DNA of 64,000 nt, taken from contig OX044365.1 of NCBI GenBank assembly GCA_943846755.1, positions 1,240,001-1,304,000 of the forward strand, written 5' to 3'. The notes beneath the pieces are model-generated. The model saw only the letters and a list, made by a program, of their open reading frames with translations, was not told the DNA's origin and did no database searches. Both the position numbers and the translations under genes were made by a program. Positions 16,936-25,363 of the stretch are shown in pieces; the first letter of the stretch is position 1; the number at the start of each line of letters is the position of its first letter. The DNA is from UBA8752 sp002336475. GTDB taxonomy: Bacteria > Bacteroidota > Bacteroidia > Flavobacteriales_D > Sanyastnellaceae.

Positions 16936-18177
16936 ATGTCGAGCCGCAACGGTGCACACGGTGCCACTCCCCCCAACCCCGATGCGGGCCACCTCGTGCC
17001 TGCACAAACAGAGGACGGTTCCATGACCATCGAGTCCAGCCGCTTTGGACAGGCCTACCACAGCCGTCATGGGGCGCGCACAGAGTCCTTGCATGTATTC
17101 ATCGAGGCCGGATTCAACCACCGGCTCACAACAGGTGCACTCCCTGCCACCCTGCGGATTCTAGAACTGGGCTTCGGGACGGGTCTCAATGCCCTGCTCA
17201 CCTTGTGCACCTGGCGCGACCACCCCTTGGGACGCCGGCCCAAACTTGAATACTGTGCATTGGAACCGCTGCCCATCCCAGGTTCCATACTCGCGCAAAT
17301 CGATCCTGCTGCGGATGCCGGTGCGGACCTTGCGGAATCCGCAGCCTTGCATGCCCGTGAAGGCGCCGAGCGCCATGAGGTTCATTGGGCGGAAGAGGCC
17401 ACTTTTACGCGCATTAAGCGCACGTGGCAGGACTTTGCGGCAGACAGCCCCTACACTTTTGACCTCATTTATTTCGATGCTTTTGCACCGGACAGCCAAC
17501 CAGAATTGTGGACCGAAACCCGCTTCAAGGAGGCCCACAACTTGCTGAATGAAGGGGGTGTTTTGGTCACGTATTGCGCCAAAGGTGCCGTGCGTCGGGC
17601 CATGGAGTCCGCTGGATTGGCGGTGGAGCGCCTGCCTGGACCGCCGGGCAAGCGCGAAATGCTGCGGGCCACGCGTCCCAAGCCCGAAGACCTGCCCATG
17701 CAGCGGTTCAATGTGCGGGTGTACTTCTTTTTGATCGCGGGACCTGGTGAAGCCACGTCGCTGGCGCCTGGCGATCAAGTCCTGGTGAGTGACGAGTGGA
17801 TCGCTGGACGCCGCTGCACCAAATGGCCGGGCGGAGGACTAGAATTTGGCGAAGGCCCCAAAGATTGCGCCCGCCGTGAGGCCATGGAAGAATTGGGGCA
17901 ACCGATTGTGCTTGGAGACCTTGTGCATGCCACAGGTGGTTGCGTGCGCTCGGCTTGGCGGCCGACCGAACAGGTCCTGTGTCACTACTACCTGGCCCGC
18001 TTACAAGAAACTCCAGCATTTCGGATCGCGCAGAAGCCCTTTGATTTCGATGGGGCGTCAACCCAGTCCCTTCGGTGGGAGACCGCCTCAGAGTTCGATC
18101 CCGAATCGCTGTCCTTTGCTACGGACCGAGAAGCCTGGATGGCGCTGACGGCCCATTGGGGACATCACTCCGCGTGA
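16936..18177 (+). CDS. mnmD: MnmD tRNA methyltransferase fused to a Nudix hydrolase
   Basis: 413 aa with two domains in one frame. Residues about 30-245 match MnmD, the SAM-dependent methyltransferase that completes mnm5s2U34 at the tRNA wobble position: ELGFGTGLNALL at 77-88 is the SAM site, FDLIYFDAFAPDSQPELW holds the catalytic aspartate, and GPPGKREMLRA closes the domain. Residues 255-413 are a Nudix domain beginning MQRFNVRVY, with a perfect Nudix box at 300-322 (G-x5-E-x7-REAMEELG). In my memory of this phylum these are usually separate proteins. The Nudix part could also be translated alone from ATG 17698. The 3' end overlaps the convergent gene by 13 bases. Confidence 0.88.
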   Translation: MSSRNGAHGATPPNPDAGHLVPAQTEDGSMTIESSRFGQAYHSRHGARTESLHVFIEAGFNHRLTTGALPATLRILELGFGTGLNALLTLCTWRDHPLGRRPKLEYCALEPLPIPGSILAQIDPAADAGADLAESAALHAREGAERHEVHWAEEATFTRIKRTWQDFAADSPYTFDLIYFDAFAPDSQPELWTETRFKEAHNLLNEGGVLVTYCAKGAVRRAMESAGLAVERLPGPPGKREMLRATRPKPEDLPMQRFNVRVYFFLIAGPGEATSLAPGDQVLVSDEWIAGRRCTKWPGGGLEFGEGPKDCARREAMEELGQPIVLGDLVHATGGCVRSAWRPTEQVLCHYYLARLQETPAFRIAQKPFDFDGASTQSLRWETASEFDPESLSFATDREAWMALTAHWGHHSA

Positions 18178-19040
18178 TCAAGGGCCCCATTGACCCCCAT
18201 TCCAAACAGAGCGAAGTCGTACCGCACAGGATCCTCACTGTCCAACCACCTCAAGGCCTGGGTCACCTCCTCGACTGCGCGCCAGTCGTTGGCCTTGCGT
18301 TGGAGCAAGCCTAGCGCCCGGGACACCCCGGCAGTGTGCACATCCAAAGGCAAACGCAGGTCAGAAGTGGAGACCGAGGACCACAGCCCAAAATCCACAC
18401 CGCGGTGAGGGGAACGGACCATCCAACGCAAATACATGCACAGCCTTTTTGCCGCGCTGCCTTTGGCGGGATCGGCAACATGCTTCACGGTTCGGCCGGC
18501 CGGTTCGTCTTGAAAGAAGCGCAGCTTGAAATGGTGCAAGGCTGCCCCCATATCGGTCACACCTCGGCCTCCTGTTAGGGGTGGGGCGGCCGCAAATGCA
18601 TCGGAAAAGGCCCCTTCCAAGCCCCGGTCGCGCTCCAATGACTGGAGGCAGCGCACGAAACGTTTGGCATCCTCTGCCTGAAAAGTCCGGTGCACAAAAC
18701 CGTCGAGGACATCCAAATCCTTCGCCGTAGCCGAACGCACAAAGTCCGCCGGCGCTCCATCCATCCTGTCCAACAGCTCGTCGCAGGAGCGCAGGATGCT
18801 CTTTCGGTTGCCCCAAGCGAGTGTGGCTGCAAAAAAACCCGCGACCGCAATGTCTTCCGGAGCACTAAAACGGTGTGGGATGCCCAACGGATCGGCATCC
18901 AAAAAGTCGGGCTGCTCATAGCGGTCTGCCGCCTCATCCAGCAGCGTTTTCCATTCGTCGAGCCGGGCTTTTGAAGGCCTTCGCCTGTTATTCTGAGGAC
19001 GGCGTGGGCGACCAGTTGGGGAAGAAGATGATTCGGGCAC
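18165..19040 (-). CDS. TIGR02757 (DUF2400) family protein
   Basis: 291 aa from a GTG start at 19040. Family-typical segments: DADPLGIPHRFSAPEDIAV, FFAATLAWGNRKSI, RLCMYLRWMVR and GVDFGLWS. The family is related to helix-hairpin-helix DNA glycosylase folds, but its substrate is not established. The first 27 residues are basic and low-complexity and may not be part of the fold. The gene starts 25 bases from the divergent vWA gene, so their promoters overlap. Confidence 0.87.
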   Translation of the reverse strand: MPESSSSPTGRPRRPQNNRRRPSKARLDEWKTLLDEAADRYEQPDFLDADPLGIPHRFSAPEDIAVAGFFAATLAWGNRKSILRSCDELLDRMDGAPADFVRSATAKDLDVLDGFVHRTFQAEDAKRFVRCLQSLERDRGLEGAFSDAFAAAPPLTGGRGVTDMGAALHHFKLRFFQDEPAGRTVKHVADPAKGSAAKRLCMYLRWMVRSPHRGVDFGLWSSVSTSDLRLPLDVHTAGVSRALGLLQRKANDWRAVEEVTQALRWLDSEDPVRYDFALFGMGVNGALDHAE

Positions 19041-19065
19041 AGTTGGGCACTAAATTCGCATATAG

Positions 19066-21198
19066 ATGCAGTTTGTCCACCCCGAGGTCCTTTGGGCGCT
19101 ATCGGCGCTGACCATTCCGGTGCTGGTACACCTGTTTAGCTTCCGCCGACACCGCAAAGTTTCGTTTTCCCAAACCGCCTTTCTCAAGGAAGTGAGAATG
19201 GAGTCGCGGTCCCGCAATCGGATTCGGAACTGGCTGGTGCTCCTCATGCGGCTCGCTGCCATGGCGTGCATCATCCTCGCTTTTGCTGAGCCCATGTGGC
19301 CCACAGAAGATGGCGAAGACAACAGCGGACAAAAGCGGGTGTCCATTTACATGGATACCAGTCCGTCCATGGAGCTGGAAGGCCGCAATGGCCCCATGCT
19401 CGAGGCCGCGAAAAATGGCGCACTGGCCCTGGTTGAATCCCATGCCGCCACAGACCAGTTCCATGTGGTGTCCTCTTCATTTGACCCTTCGGACCGACGC
19501 TGGCTCAACAAAGAAGAAGCCCTCGAACGGATTGCATCGGTGCAGCCCGGCCATGCCGCCCCCAACATTCGAGACGTCTTGTTTCACCAACAAGAATTTC
19601 TGAGCGACACCGACGGAAAGCAACGGCTCGCCTATCTCTTTACCGACCTTCAACAATCCAGCCACACCATGACCGGTGAGGCTGCTGGCATGGTCGACTC
19701 CACCCTGTTTGTGAGGTTTGTGACGCAAGCGGCGCAGCCCAAGGTGAACATCCGCGTGGATTCGGCTTGGTTTGATGCCCCCATGAGGTTGATTGGACGC
19801 AGTGAAGTCTTAAACGTGCGCATTTCCCACGACGCGCAGCGGCCTGTCGACGACCTGCCTTTGAGTTTGAGTATCAATGGACGGAAAGCCGCCATTGGTT
19901 CTTACCGCATCGTCCCTGGATTGACTACAGATACCGTCCTGCGCTTCAGACATGAAGAAAGCGGACCCGTGCATGCAATGGTCTCTACCACAGATGCTCC
20001 GGTCACGTTTGACGACGCGCTGCACGTGGGATACAATGTGGCAGAAAACGTAAAGGTGGTGTTGGTTCAAGGCCGTGAATCCACCCCTGCCGAGCAAGTC
20101 GCTTTGGGGAGGCTGTTCGGTGATGCTGCGCTGCATGAAGTACAATCCATGGAGGCTGCGGCCTTGGATTACGCCAGCTTGGACGCCGCCGACCTCATCG
20201 TGCTTCAAGGTGTTCGAGACCCTTCGAATGGTCTGGTTGCTGCATTGTTGCGCAACGTTTCCTCTGGAAAGAGCCTGATGATGCTGCCCCCTGCCGAGGC
20301 CCTTGGGACCGGATGGGATGAATTGCTCGTCGGACTTGGCGCCCATGGAGTGGCCGATTGGATGACGTCCGAAGAGCCTGTTCGCCTGGGCAAGTTGCAC
20401 CACGATCACCCCCTGTTTGCAGGCGTTTTTGCCCGTGCTCCTCGCCGGGTGGACCTTCCGACAGTGCGCGGCTGGCACGCACGCAGCCCAACAGGGTCCC
20501 TAGAGCGCAGTTTGATCTCTTTTGCTGACGGCAGGGAGTTCTTGACAACCGGGCTCAAAGGCCTGGGACGTTACCACTTTTGCGCTGCCCCTTTCGATCC
20601 CAAGTGGTCCAACTTGGCCCAACATGCCCTGTTGGTTCCCACTGCGCTCAGAATGGCAGAAACAAGCCGTGCGACAGGGCTGCAGCAGTTCACAGCCGGC
20701 AGCGATGTGGCGGTTCTACTGCAAGGATTGGACCGTGCCACCGGGGCAGGCCTCGCACTTCGGCCCGCCGCAGGCGATGCCGCGGAGCGCTTGCTGTTGG
20801 AATCTGGAACAGTGCCTGGCGGTGTGGAGGTGTATCTGCCGCTCCGCGATGCTGTACCAGGTCCGTACTTCATAGAGTCCATTGCAGCAGCTGGAAACAA
20901 CGGCGATAGTGTTTCCGTTGTGATGGCGTTGGGCATCAACCCTGCACGCGGTGAAAGCGATTTGTCCATTTGGGACGTAGAGGACTGGAAACAAGCCCTC
21001 ACAACAGAGGGATGGCGGCGCAGCGATGTCATCTCTTCAGATGTGGAAGACCTTGTGCAGGAGGTGGAAGTGCTCGAAGCTGGTCAACCTCTGTGGCTCA
21101 GCCTTGTCACCCTCTCCCTGCTGTTTCTCCTCATTGAAATGACCTTGTTGAAGCGCAAGTCTGCCATGCGTCAAGCACCTGAAGCCTCTGCGCCTTAA
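19066..21198 (+). CDS. BatA/vWA-domain membrane protein (aerotolerance-type)
   Basis: 710 aa. The N-terminus, FVHPEVLWALSALTIPVLVHLFSFRR, is the BatA domain with its membrane segment. A second membrane helix spans 56-75. A von Willebrand A domain follows with a MIDAS motif DTSPS at 97-101. A glutamine-amidotransferase-like region covers about 320-520, and a C-terminal helix (LWLSLVTLSLLFLLIEM) anchors the end. Such proteins are widespread in Bacteroidota, often beside AAA+ MoxR genes, but none is here. TAAATTCG lies 7 nt before the ATG. Confidence 0.87.
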   Translation: MQFVHPEVLWALSALTIPVLVHLFSFRRHRKVSFSQTAFLKEVRMESRSRNRIRNWLVLLMRLAAMACIILAFAEPMWPTEDGEDNSGQKRVSIYMDTSPSMELEGRNGPMLEAAKNGALALVESHAATDQFHVVSSSFDPSDRRWLNKEEALERIASVQPGHAAPNIRDVLFHQQEFLSDTDGKQRLAYLFTDLQQSSHTMTGEAAGMVDSTLFVRFVTQAAQPKVNIRVDSAWFDAPMRLIGRSEVLNVRISHDAQRPVDDLPLSLSINGRKAAIGSYRIVPGLTTDTVLRFRHEESGPVHAMVSTTDAPVTFDDALHVGYNVAENVKVVLVQGRESTPAEQVALGRLFGDAALHEVQSMEAAALDYASLDAADLIVLQGVRDPSNGLVAALLRNVSSGKSLMMLPPAEALGTGWDELLVGLGAHGVADWMTSEEPVRLGKLHHDHPLFAGVFARAPRRVDLPTVRGWHARSPTGSLERSLISFADGREFLTTGLKGLGRYHFCAAPFDPKWSNLAQHALLVPTALRMAETSRATGLQQFTAGSDVAVLLQGLDRATGAGLALRPAAGDAAERLLLESGTVPGGVEVYLPLRDAVPGPYFIESIAAAGNNGDSVSVVMALGINPARGESDLSIWDVEDWKQALTTEGWRRSDVISSDVEDLVQEVEVLEAGQPLWLSLVTLSLLFLLIEMTLLKRKSAMRQAPEASAP

Positions 21199-21231
21199 AA
21201 CCTGAAGTCACCACCTCCACCCGAGCACGTC

Positions 21232-22512
21232 ATGACCCGATACCGCGCCCCCAGACTTTTGCAACCGGGCCACCCTCTGCACGGACAACCCGTGGATGTG
21301 GCTGTTGAAAATGGCCGCATTGTCTCCATTGGAGCTGCCTCGTCAGGCTCAAAGAATGAGGGAGACCATCTGCTGTCCGAGTGTTGGATTTCGCCAGGAT
21401 GGTGGGACGGACAGGTGGACTTTCGGGACCCCGGTACAGAACGTGCTGAAGGACTTGCACACGGCCTCAAGGCAGCGGCACAAGGTGGATTTACCCGGGT
21501 AGCTCCAGTGGCCTCTACCCGACCGTGTCGGGACCAACCTACCGAAGTTATGGCCCTTTTGCACAGGACATCAGAGGCCATTTGCGGGGTGCTGCCCTTG
21601 GCTGCGTTGAGCGCAGGATGCAAGGGAGAGCAGCTGACAGAGGCCTATGCCCTCAAGCGTGCCGGTGCCAGGGCTTTTTCAGACGACGCTCCCATAGAGC
21701 GTCCAGAATTGCTGCGGCGCGCTCTGGAGTATCACCAAACCACAGGGCTTCCGGTTTTTTCAGCCGCACTCGACCCCCATTTCCAGCCCGACGGCGTCAT
21801 GCATGAAGGAGCCATGAGCACCTCATTAGGACTGCCAGGCCATTCAGGCGAATCCGAATTGCTGCGCATCGGAAGGGAGTTGGATATACTGTCATACTCC
21901 GGAGGACACCTTCATTTTCCCGTGATCACTACAGCGGCAGGAATGGAGGCGATCAAAGCAGCAAAACAGAATGGGCACAAGGTGACGTGCGGGACCACCG
22001 TGCACCACCTCTGTTGGACCGATGCTGATCTGGACGGCTTCAACAGCGATATGAAACTGTCGCCACCGTTGCGTTCAGTGGAAGACCGCACCGCCCTCCG
22101 CGCAGCTGTTTTAGCCGGCGATTTGGACCTGGTGGTTTCCGATCACCGCCCGCGCACCCCTGAGGAACACGACGTTGACTTTTTGGTGGTCAAGCCTGGG
22201 ATTGCAGCGGTGCACGCCGTCGGTCCAGCGCTGCTTGGCGCTCTTACCGACCACGGGGCATCCCCCGAAGAGTCCATGAACGCGTTGTACAAAGTGATGG
22301 TGGCCGGACCTCGAAAAGTTTTTGCAGCCTCTGGGTCCGAGATGGGACTAGAAGAGGGAGGGCCCGCAGAGTTCACAGTATTCTCCACCACCGCCACGGG
22401 CATTCCGAAGTCGGCTTCAAAGGCTCCAAACACCTTCTACACAGAAGACACTGAGCATTTGCTGGGGCGGGTGATCGGCGTGGTCACCCCTCGGGGCAGC
22501 CACTGGAACTGA
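21232..22512 (+). CDS. Dihydroorotase-like protein lacking the metal-binding HxH
   Basis: 426 aa amidohydrolase-fold protein. The position that should read HxHxREPG reads QVDFRDPG (61-68), so the first two zinc-binding histidines are absent. VVSDHRPRTPEEHD keeps only part of the C-terminal DHAPH-like motif. The rest of the barrel and the C-terminal NPRK-like segment (AGPRKVF) are well kept. Bacteroidota commonly carry this divergent form and may have another, active PyrC. It could be a non-catalytic partner of aspartate transcarbamoylase, as known for PyrC' proteins. It starts 33 bases after the vWA gene. Confidence 0.85.
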   Translation: MTRYRAPRLLQPGHPLHGQPVDVAVENGRIVSIGAASSGSKNEGDHLLSECWISPGWWDGQVDFRDPGTERAEGLAHGLKAAAQGGFTRVAPVASTRPCRDQPTEVMALLHRTSEAICGVLPLAALSAGCKGEQLTEAYALKRAGARAFSDDAPIERPELLRRALEYHQTTGLPVFSAALDPHFQPDGVMHEGAMSTSLGLPGHSGESELLRIGRELDILSYSGGHLHFPVITTAAGMEAIKAAKQNGHKVTCGTTVHHLCWTDADLDGFNSDMKLSPPLRSVEDRTALRAAVLAGDLDLVVSDHRPRTPEEHDVDFLVVKPGIAAVHAVGPALLGALTDHGASPEESMNALYKVMVAGPRKVFAASGSEMGLEEGGPAEFTVFSTTATGIPKSASKAPNTFYTEDTEHLLGRVIGVVTPRGSHWN

Positions 22513-22526
22513 CCGCCGCAGGTCCA

Positions 22527-22850
22527 TCAGGCCTCGCCGGTCGGCCCCCCGAAATTCACCGGAAACGAAGGTTCTGGCTGGCTGGTCATCTCAATTCTGC
22601 CGTGCTGCCCCTCAAATTTGCTGATGTTGTCGACCAGCATTTTCATGACACGTTTGGCGTGTTGAGGGGAAAGCACCACACGTGAGCGCACTTTGGCCTT
22701 GGGGGTACCCGGCATGACTTGGATGAAATCCAAGATGAACTCCGTCTGGCTGTGGGTCACCACCGCAAGGTTAGAGTATACACCTGGTGCCACATCTTCG
22801 GGCAGTTCGATGTTCAACTTGGGCTTCTTTCCTTGGTTTTCCTCACTCAT
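22527..22850 (-). CDS. DUF3467 domain protein
   Basis: 107 aa, matching the DUF3467 pattern: IELPEDVAPGVYSNLAVVTHS, then EFILDFIQVMPG and RVVLSPQHAKRVMKMLVDNI. Small soluble protein of unknown role, common in Bacteroidota. The C-terminal FPVNFGGPTGEA is typical of the family. A TAACTTG element begins 12 nt before the ATG. Confidence 0.9.
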   Translation of the reverse strand: MSEENQGKKPKLNIELPEDVAPGVYSNLAVVTHSQTEFILDFIQVMPGTPKAKVRSRVVLSPQHAKRVMKMLVDNISKFEGQHGRIEMTSQPEPSFPVNFGGPTGEA

Positions 22851-22881
22851 GCGCGCAAGTTAACCCAGAGCTTCGAGGGCC

Positions 22882-23586
22882 TTAAGGCAGCACCGCCAAT
22901 AATTCCTGCAGGGCGCCGACCTGGGCCGAAGCTGGAGAATGCGGTTGGACATGGTCATCGGGGTTGAAAAACACGGTCTTCCAGCCAGCACCATGGGCAC
23001 CCACAACATCGGCCTCGTGGTCATCCCCAATCATCCAAGCTTGCTCTTTGCTAGCCCCTGTCCATTTGAGGGCCGCATCAAAGCAAGCTTGAGCGGGCTT
23101 TAGGTGCCCGAGTTCCTCGCTGGTCAACAGGTGATCAATCCAATTCGAAATGCCTGTATTGGTCACTTTGATGTGCTGGACCTCGCTGAATCCATTGGTC
23201 AGGATATGAATCTCATGCCCCCTGTCCCGCAATGCCTCCAGGACTTCAAGGGAACCGGGAATAAGGTGCTTTTGATGGGGGCCCCGTTCAACGTATTGCC
23301 ACCCCAATTTCTCCGCCAATTCAAGGTCATTTGCCCCAAATCCTGAGAGTGCCCGCTTGAACCGCTCAGAGCGCAACACCTCTTTCTGCATCTTGCCTTG
23401 ACGGTAATCGGCCCAGCACTGCGCATTTTCTCTTTGATAGATGGCATTGAATGCGTCAAAACCACCATCGCCCCGCTCATCCAAGGAGAAGTCCAAGAAC
23501 AGCCCCCTGAGGGTCTCCAACGAATTCTTTTCGAAGTCCCAAAGGGTGCGGTCCAAATCAAAAAATAGGGCGACTCGTTCTGACAT
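22882..23586 (-). CDS. yjjG: HAD pyrimidine nucleotidase, YjjG type
   Basis: 234 aa HAD hydrolase. Motif I is FFDLDRTLWDF with nucleophile Asp10 and Asp12; motif II is the ILTNGFS region; motif III/IV is GDDHEADVVGAHGAGW. The DRTLWDFE start is characteristic of the YjjG subfamily, which dephosphorylates non-canonical pyrimidine nucleoside monophosphates as a house-cleaning activity. Its stop is followed by the DUF3467 gene 31 bases downstream. Confidence 0.9.
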   Translation of the reverse strand: MSERVALFFDLDRTLWDFEKNSLETLRGLFLDFSLDERGDGGFDAFNAIYQRENAQCWADYRQGKMQKEVLRSERFKRALSGFGANDLELAEKLGWQYVERGPHQKHLIPGSLEVLEALRDRGHEIHILTNGFSEVQHIKVTNTGISNWIDHLLTSEELGHLKPAQACFDAALKWTGASKEQAWMIGDDHEADVVGAHGAGWKTVFFNPDDHVQPHSPASAQVGALQELLAVLP

Positions 23587-23592
23587 GTGGAA

Positions 23593-24027
23593 TCAAATAA
23601 AAGCCTGCACGGACAATGTCGTCAACAATGCACTCCATGCAGCATAAGCGATGATCATAACAGGCAAGGTGTCGGAGCGGTTTTCGAAGTATTTGAACGC
23701 CAACAGTGCCCCTACCGGCACGCCCACAAGACCACCCAAGAGCGCAATGCCCAGCAAGCCGAAGTTCTGTTTGACGCTCACAATTCTTCGGCGGTTGGGT
23801 GTGAATGCACGCTTGCCTTTTCGGCGACGCACCCTAGAGCGCCATCCAAAAAGCGACCGGACCACGGGCTGCAGGGCCAACAGTCCGACAGCAGCTCCAC
23901 CGGCCGAATAAGCGAACACCCTCCAAGGATCGAGTCCTGCCGCCACAGCCGTGGATGGCATTACAACGAACTTGACAAAGCTGAACACCATCCAACCTCC
24001 AGCTTCGAAAAAAGTGGACCACTCCAT
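23593..24027 (-). CDS. Small membrane protein of unknown function (144 aa)
   Basis: Start taken at ATG 24027 (MEWSTFFEAGGW); the longer frame to 24186 runs antiparallel-free inside the upstream gene's 3' end and has no support. Three to four hydrophobic segments flank a very basic loop (RSRVRRRKGKRAFTPNRRR). No recognised family. It lies between the deacetylase-like gene and yjjG on the same strand, so it is probably co-transcribed. Confidence 0.7.
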   Translation of the reverse strand: MEWSTFFEAGGWMVFSFVKFVVMPSTAVAAGLDPWRVFAYSAGGAAVGLLALQPVVRSLFGWRSRVRRRKGKRAFTPNRRRIVSVKQNFGLLGIALLGGLVGVPVGALLAFKYFENRSDTLPVMIIAYAAWSALLTTLSVQAFI

Positions 24028-24058
24028 GAGGAACAAAGGAAAGGAGGTACGGGGTGTT

Positions 24059-25360
24059 TCACCCCACGGCTTGGAGAACGTTGGGATATACCGCCCCCCA
24101 TCCTGCCCACTCCCCTTCTGGAGCCAAACTTTCATTGTGCCACAGGAGGCGAAGGGTTCCTCCAAGTGTCCTTGCGCCGTTGGCAAGCTCAGAGAGGTGC
24201 TCGGTGACCGCCAATGGGTCCATTTTCTGATACCTGCTCAAAGTGGCGTCCATGGCAGCAAAGGGGTGCAACATGAGCGGCGTCAAAGCCTCAGCATCGA
24301 GGTCATACCACTGTCGAGGGCGGGTAAAACCTCCTCGAAATCCTGTGCACACCGCATGCCCCTCCGTATGGTCTTCTACAATGCCCAACGCGAGTAAGTT
24401 GCGACGTGTGATGCCCGGTTCCATGCGCAGATAATGCTGTCGCGATGCTGTGGGAGGGCAGCCCATGATCTCCGAAAAACTCTGGAATTCGCGCCCTAAA
24501 GCACGTTGATCCAACGCAGAAGCGTAACCTGGATGCCACTGCACCGACCCGGGACTGGACGACTCCAAACCCTGCATGAGTGCCTTGAGTTTATGGCTCT
24601 TGGCAGGCAACCCCTTGTCGTGCGTGCCAAAACGGGCCAACAGAAAAAACCACTTGGGGGTCATTCCAAACTCTCGGTGCCAAGCATGGGCTTTCGCGTA
24701 AGTGTCGTAAGGGTCGGCAGCCGCACCCCGACAAACCTGCCACCTGCGGCCTGCCAAGGACCAGTTCCCCCGCATGACATCTCGGGACCATGCCCCACCT
24801 GTCCTCCAAGCTCCCTTGCCCAAAAATGCATAGGCGCTGTCCACATCCAAAGTCGGCTGAACAGAGTATTCCGCTTTCAGGCGGTCCCGGTGTTCAGGCC
24901 AAGACCCACCCAGAATATGCGCTCCGAGTTCAAAGGCCCATTGCTCACAGATCGGGACCGACAGCCACCCCTTTTTCATGGGCACGGAATCCGTGGGGTC
25001 AAACCTGCCGTGGACATCGCGTGGGGCGTCTTCTGTCCACTCCTCCATGCGGCTCCCCATCCAAAAAATAAAGGACAACCAGTCTTGCTCACCTTGTCCT
25101 GTGGCAGGAGGCGTGGCCCTCAAATGGCTTTCTTCGAGCAATCCCTCTGGTTGGATCCTGAACACCCCAGCCACTGGAACTTCCCCGCCGTACTGAAGCT
25201 TCCACACTTCTTGGGATTGTGCAAAAGCGGTCTCATCTGGCTCAAAGCGCCAAGCCAAACCCAGAACGGCATCTAACGACCACTGCAAAGCCGCCTCTAG
25301 CCGAGGCGTCAATTGGGGGGCGTGCACCAATACATGAGGCTGGTTGGTATACCGGGGCAT
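24059..25360 (-). CDS. DUF7033/polysaccharide-deacetylase-like protein
   Basis: 433 aa. The layout matches Bacteroidota proteins with an N-terminal DUF7033-like domain followed by a NodB-like deacetylase fold: QPTLDVDSAYAFLGKG holds the metal-binding Asp pair, VQWHPGYAS replaces the usual H-S-x-x-H region, and RQHYLRM follows. No signal peptide. It starts 3 bases after wecB, so an action on an amino-sugar polymer precursor is plausible. Catalytic activity is not certain because canonical NodB motifs are only partly present. Confidence 0.75.
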   Translation of the reverse strand: MPRYTNQPHVLVHAPQLTPRLEAALQWSLDAVLGLAWRFEPDETAFAQSQEVWKLQYGGEVPVAGVFRIQPEGLLEESHLRATPPATGQGEQDWLSFIFWMGSRMEEWTEDAPRDVHGRFDPTDSVPMKKGWLSVPICEQWAFELGAHILGGSWPEHRDRLKAEYSVQPTLDVDSAYAFLGKGAWRTGGAWSRDVMRGNWSLAGRRWQVCRGAAADPYDTYAKAHAWHREFGMTPKWFFLLARFGTHDKGLPAKSHKLKALMQGLESSSPGSVQWHPGYASALDQRALGREFQSFSEIMGCPPTASRQHYLRMEPGITRRNLLALGIVEDHTEGHAVCTGFRGGFTRPRQWYDLDAEALTPLMLHPFAAMDATLSRYQKMDPLAVTEHLSELANGARTLGGTLRLLWHNESLAPEGEWAGWGAVYPNVLQAVG

Positions 25361-25363
25361 CGT

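Noticed and set aside
24506..25276. 256-aa plus-strand ORF opposite the deacetylase-like gene
   Set aside because: Pro/Arg/Cys-rich, no family, fully antisense to a supported gene.
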